A model generated the notes under the pieces. It did not search any database. It saw only the letters and a program-made list of their open reading frames with translations, and was not told the DNA's origin. Positions 4,791-5,603 of a stretch of DNA of 5,603 nucleotides are shown piece by piece. The DNA lies in assembly GCA_016840025.1 (NCBI GenBank), contig JAEOTF010000227.1:1-5603 (forward strand), in the 5' to 3' direction. The position numbers were made by a program, and so were the translations under genes. Source of the stretch: Candidatus Hodarchaeota archaeon (GTDB lineage Archaea; Asgardarchaeota; Heimdallarchaeia; Hodarchaeales; YT1-039). How positions within the stretch are numbered: position 1 is the first letter of the stretch; every line of letters starts with the position of its first letter.

Positions 4791-5225
4791 TCAGTTTATC
4801 TCTATCTTGTATTGCTTGATTTTCTTAGGTACTTCGATTGTGAGGATGCCTTTCTCGAATCTTGCTTTCATCTCATCAACATTGACTCCACGGGGTAATC
4901 TTATGGCCTTATAAAATGATTCGAATTCACATTGCCTCTGGACGGTACCCCATTTTTCAAATCTTATACAGCGTTGCATTGATGCGTCAACTTCCAGTAT
5001 GTCATCAGACACATTCAATTTGATATCTTTCTTTTTTACGAGAGGTAGATCAACTGTAATTATTACCTTGTCTTCTGTCTCTTGTAAATGTGCAAGTGGT
5101 TCAAGTTTTTTATTCTTGACATCCCACATTGGGTGGAAAGCTTCTTCAAAGGTAGACTCTATCTCTCTTTTCAAAGCTTGAAACTCGTCGAAGATGTTTC
5201 TTCTACGTCTTTGCATTGATTCCAT
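4791..5225 (-). CDS. hsp20: Hsp20/alpha-crystallin family small heat-shock protein
   Basis: Small heat-shock proteins are ATP-independent holdases that keep unfolded cytoplasmic proteins soluble in large oligomers. The 144-residue product has a short charged N-terminal arm (1-40, 'MQRRRRNIFDEFQ'). An alpha-crystallin domain follows at about 41-134, with 'KVIITVDLP', 'LNVSDDILEVDA', 'SFYKAIRLPRGVNVDEMKA' and the signature 'ARFEKGILTIEVPKK' (121-135). The C-terminal 'IEI' (141-143) is the IXI motif that links dimers into oligomers. Two in-frame starts exist. The first ATG (5223-5225) directly abuts GGAG (5226-5229), which is too close to use. The ATG at residue 4 (5214-5216) sits nine bases from it, so the real protein is probably 141 residues. 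GGAG overlaps the PAC2 stop codon, so the two genes are almost certainly translated from one mRNA. Confidence 0.95.
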   Translation of the reverse strand: MESMQRRRRNIFDEFQALKREIESTFEEAFHPMWDVKNKKLEPLAHLQETEDKVIITVDLPLVKKKDIKLNVSDDILEVDASMQRCIRFEKWGTVQRQCEFESFYKAIRLPRGVNVDEMKARFEKGILTIEVPKKIKQYKIEIN

Positions 5226-5229
5226 CTCC
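5226..5229 (-). promoter_or_regulatory. Ribosome-binding site that decides the hsp20 start
   Basis: GGAG on the minus strand shares its first G with the last base of the PAC2 stop codon TAG (5229-5231). It is zero bases from the first ATG and nine from the second, which favours the second. Confidence 0.5.
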
Positions 5230-5603
5230 TAAACGTACATCAGAGGTATCTCTTGTTCCTGTTCTTTTTGTATTCCTTGCATTGAACGTTGGGTTCTCTG
5301 CATTAGCTCTCTAGTCTTTAAGCGAATCTCCTCAGCTTGAGATGCTAATTCCATTGTGTCAATATCTAGCTGTAATAGTTTGTTTAAGGAATTTATTATC
5401 GAGATTGCTGCTGCAGGGTCTGGATACCGATAATGGGATTGAGCCAGCAATATTAAGTTAGAGATTTTCTTTTTCATACATTCTTTTACAATGAGTGCAT
5501 GAAGTCCAGCCATAAATCCTTCCTCAAATAACTGTACATCCACTTTGCTGAAGAGTTCTCTCACAGATGGAGTGGTCCCTACACCATAAATAACAGGTAC
5601 ATC
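5229..5603 (-). CDS. PAC2 family protein, C-terminal part (5' end outside window)
   Basis: The frame is open from the right edge, giving 124 codons, starting 'DVPVIYGVGTTPSVREL'. GTG at 5564 is internal, not the start. PAC2 proteins share a fold with eukaryotic proteasome assembly chaperone 2. Archaeal members form oligomers that bind the 20S proteasome. Landmarks are 'EGFMAGLHALIVKECMKKKISNLILLAQS', the hallmark 'YPDPAAA' and 'INSLNKLLQLDIDTMELASQAEEI', followed by a glutamine/glutamate-rich tail likely to be helical or coiled coil. The last three residues are Met-Tyr-Val, a hydrophobic-Tyr-X motif of the kind used by proteasome activators, including archaeal PbaB, to dock in alpha-ring pockets. 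Full-length family members are about 240-260 residues, so roughly half is missing. It is followed immediately by hsp20 on the same strand. Confidence 0.93.
   Translation of the reverse strand, partial: DVPVIYGVGTTPSVRELFSKVDVQLFEEGFMAGLHALIVKECMKKKISNLILLAQSHYRYPDPAAAISIINSLNKLLQLDIDTMELASQAEEIRLKTRELMQRTQRSMQGIQKEQEQEIPLMYV

Noticed and set aside
4999..5181. 60-codon plus-strand frame inside hsp20
   Set aside because: It is an antisense shadow of the alpha-crystallin domain, with Ser/Phe-rich composition.
1..5603. CRISPR array, tRNA, rRNA, insertion sequence or transposase
   Set aside because: No regularly spaced repeats, cloverleaf-like arms, rRNA-like stretches or transposase motifs were seen, and the palindromes lack flanking duplications or an associated enzyme gene.

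Overview
This AT-rich 5.6-kb window most likely comes from an archaeon, probably an uncultivated TACK or Asgard-type lineage. The evidence is a tungsten-type aldehyde:ferredoxin oxidoreductase (AOR), a PAC2-family protein with a proteasome-binding tail, an archaeal Hsp20, TATA-like boxes about 25-28 nt upstream of starts that lack a Shine-Dalgarno (SD) sequence, and frequent AGA/AGG and ATA codons. Assignment below domain level is a guess.

Layout. (1) 1-918, minus strand: a 306-codon open frame that runs off the left edge. It encodes a membrane protein with an N-terminal signal/anchor, an extracytoplasmic beta-rich domain, three membrane segments and a soluble C-terminal domain. (2) 919-1168: a divergent spacer packed with CTAG palindromes, a 13-nt alternating GC run and a 10-bp hairpin. 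(3) 1169-1507, plus strand: a small protein I do not recognise. (4) 1508-1770: a convergent spacer with the AOR terminator. (5) 1771-3606, minus strand: a full-length AOR-family enzyme. (6) 3825-4010 (possibly to 4049), minus strand: a small protein with a predicted beta-grasp layout and a MoaD/ThiS-like C-terminal Gly-Gly. (7) 4224-4454, plus strand: a two-helix membrane protein resembling DUF2905. (8) 4455-4790: a convergent spacer bracketed by two 14-bp GCGCGC palindromes. (9) 5603-4791, minus strand: a PAC2 gene (5' end missing) followed at once by hsp20.

How the genes may work together. The AOR needs a tungsto- or molybdopterin cofactor, and the small Gly-Gly protein encoded just upstream on the same strand looks like a sulfur carrier or ubiquitin-like modifier, so the two may form a cofactor-enzyme module. 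PAC2 and Hsp20 look co-transcribed. PAC2 ends in Met-Tyr-Val, a hydrophobic-Tyr-X tail of the kind that docks on the 20S proteasome, so this pair suggests a protein-quality-control unit joining a holdase to a proteasome cofactor.

A second layer runs across all genes. GCGCGC tracts occur at seven places, although the sequence is AT-rich, and GCTAGC-type palindromes concentrate between genes. None of the protein-coding features explains this pattern.
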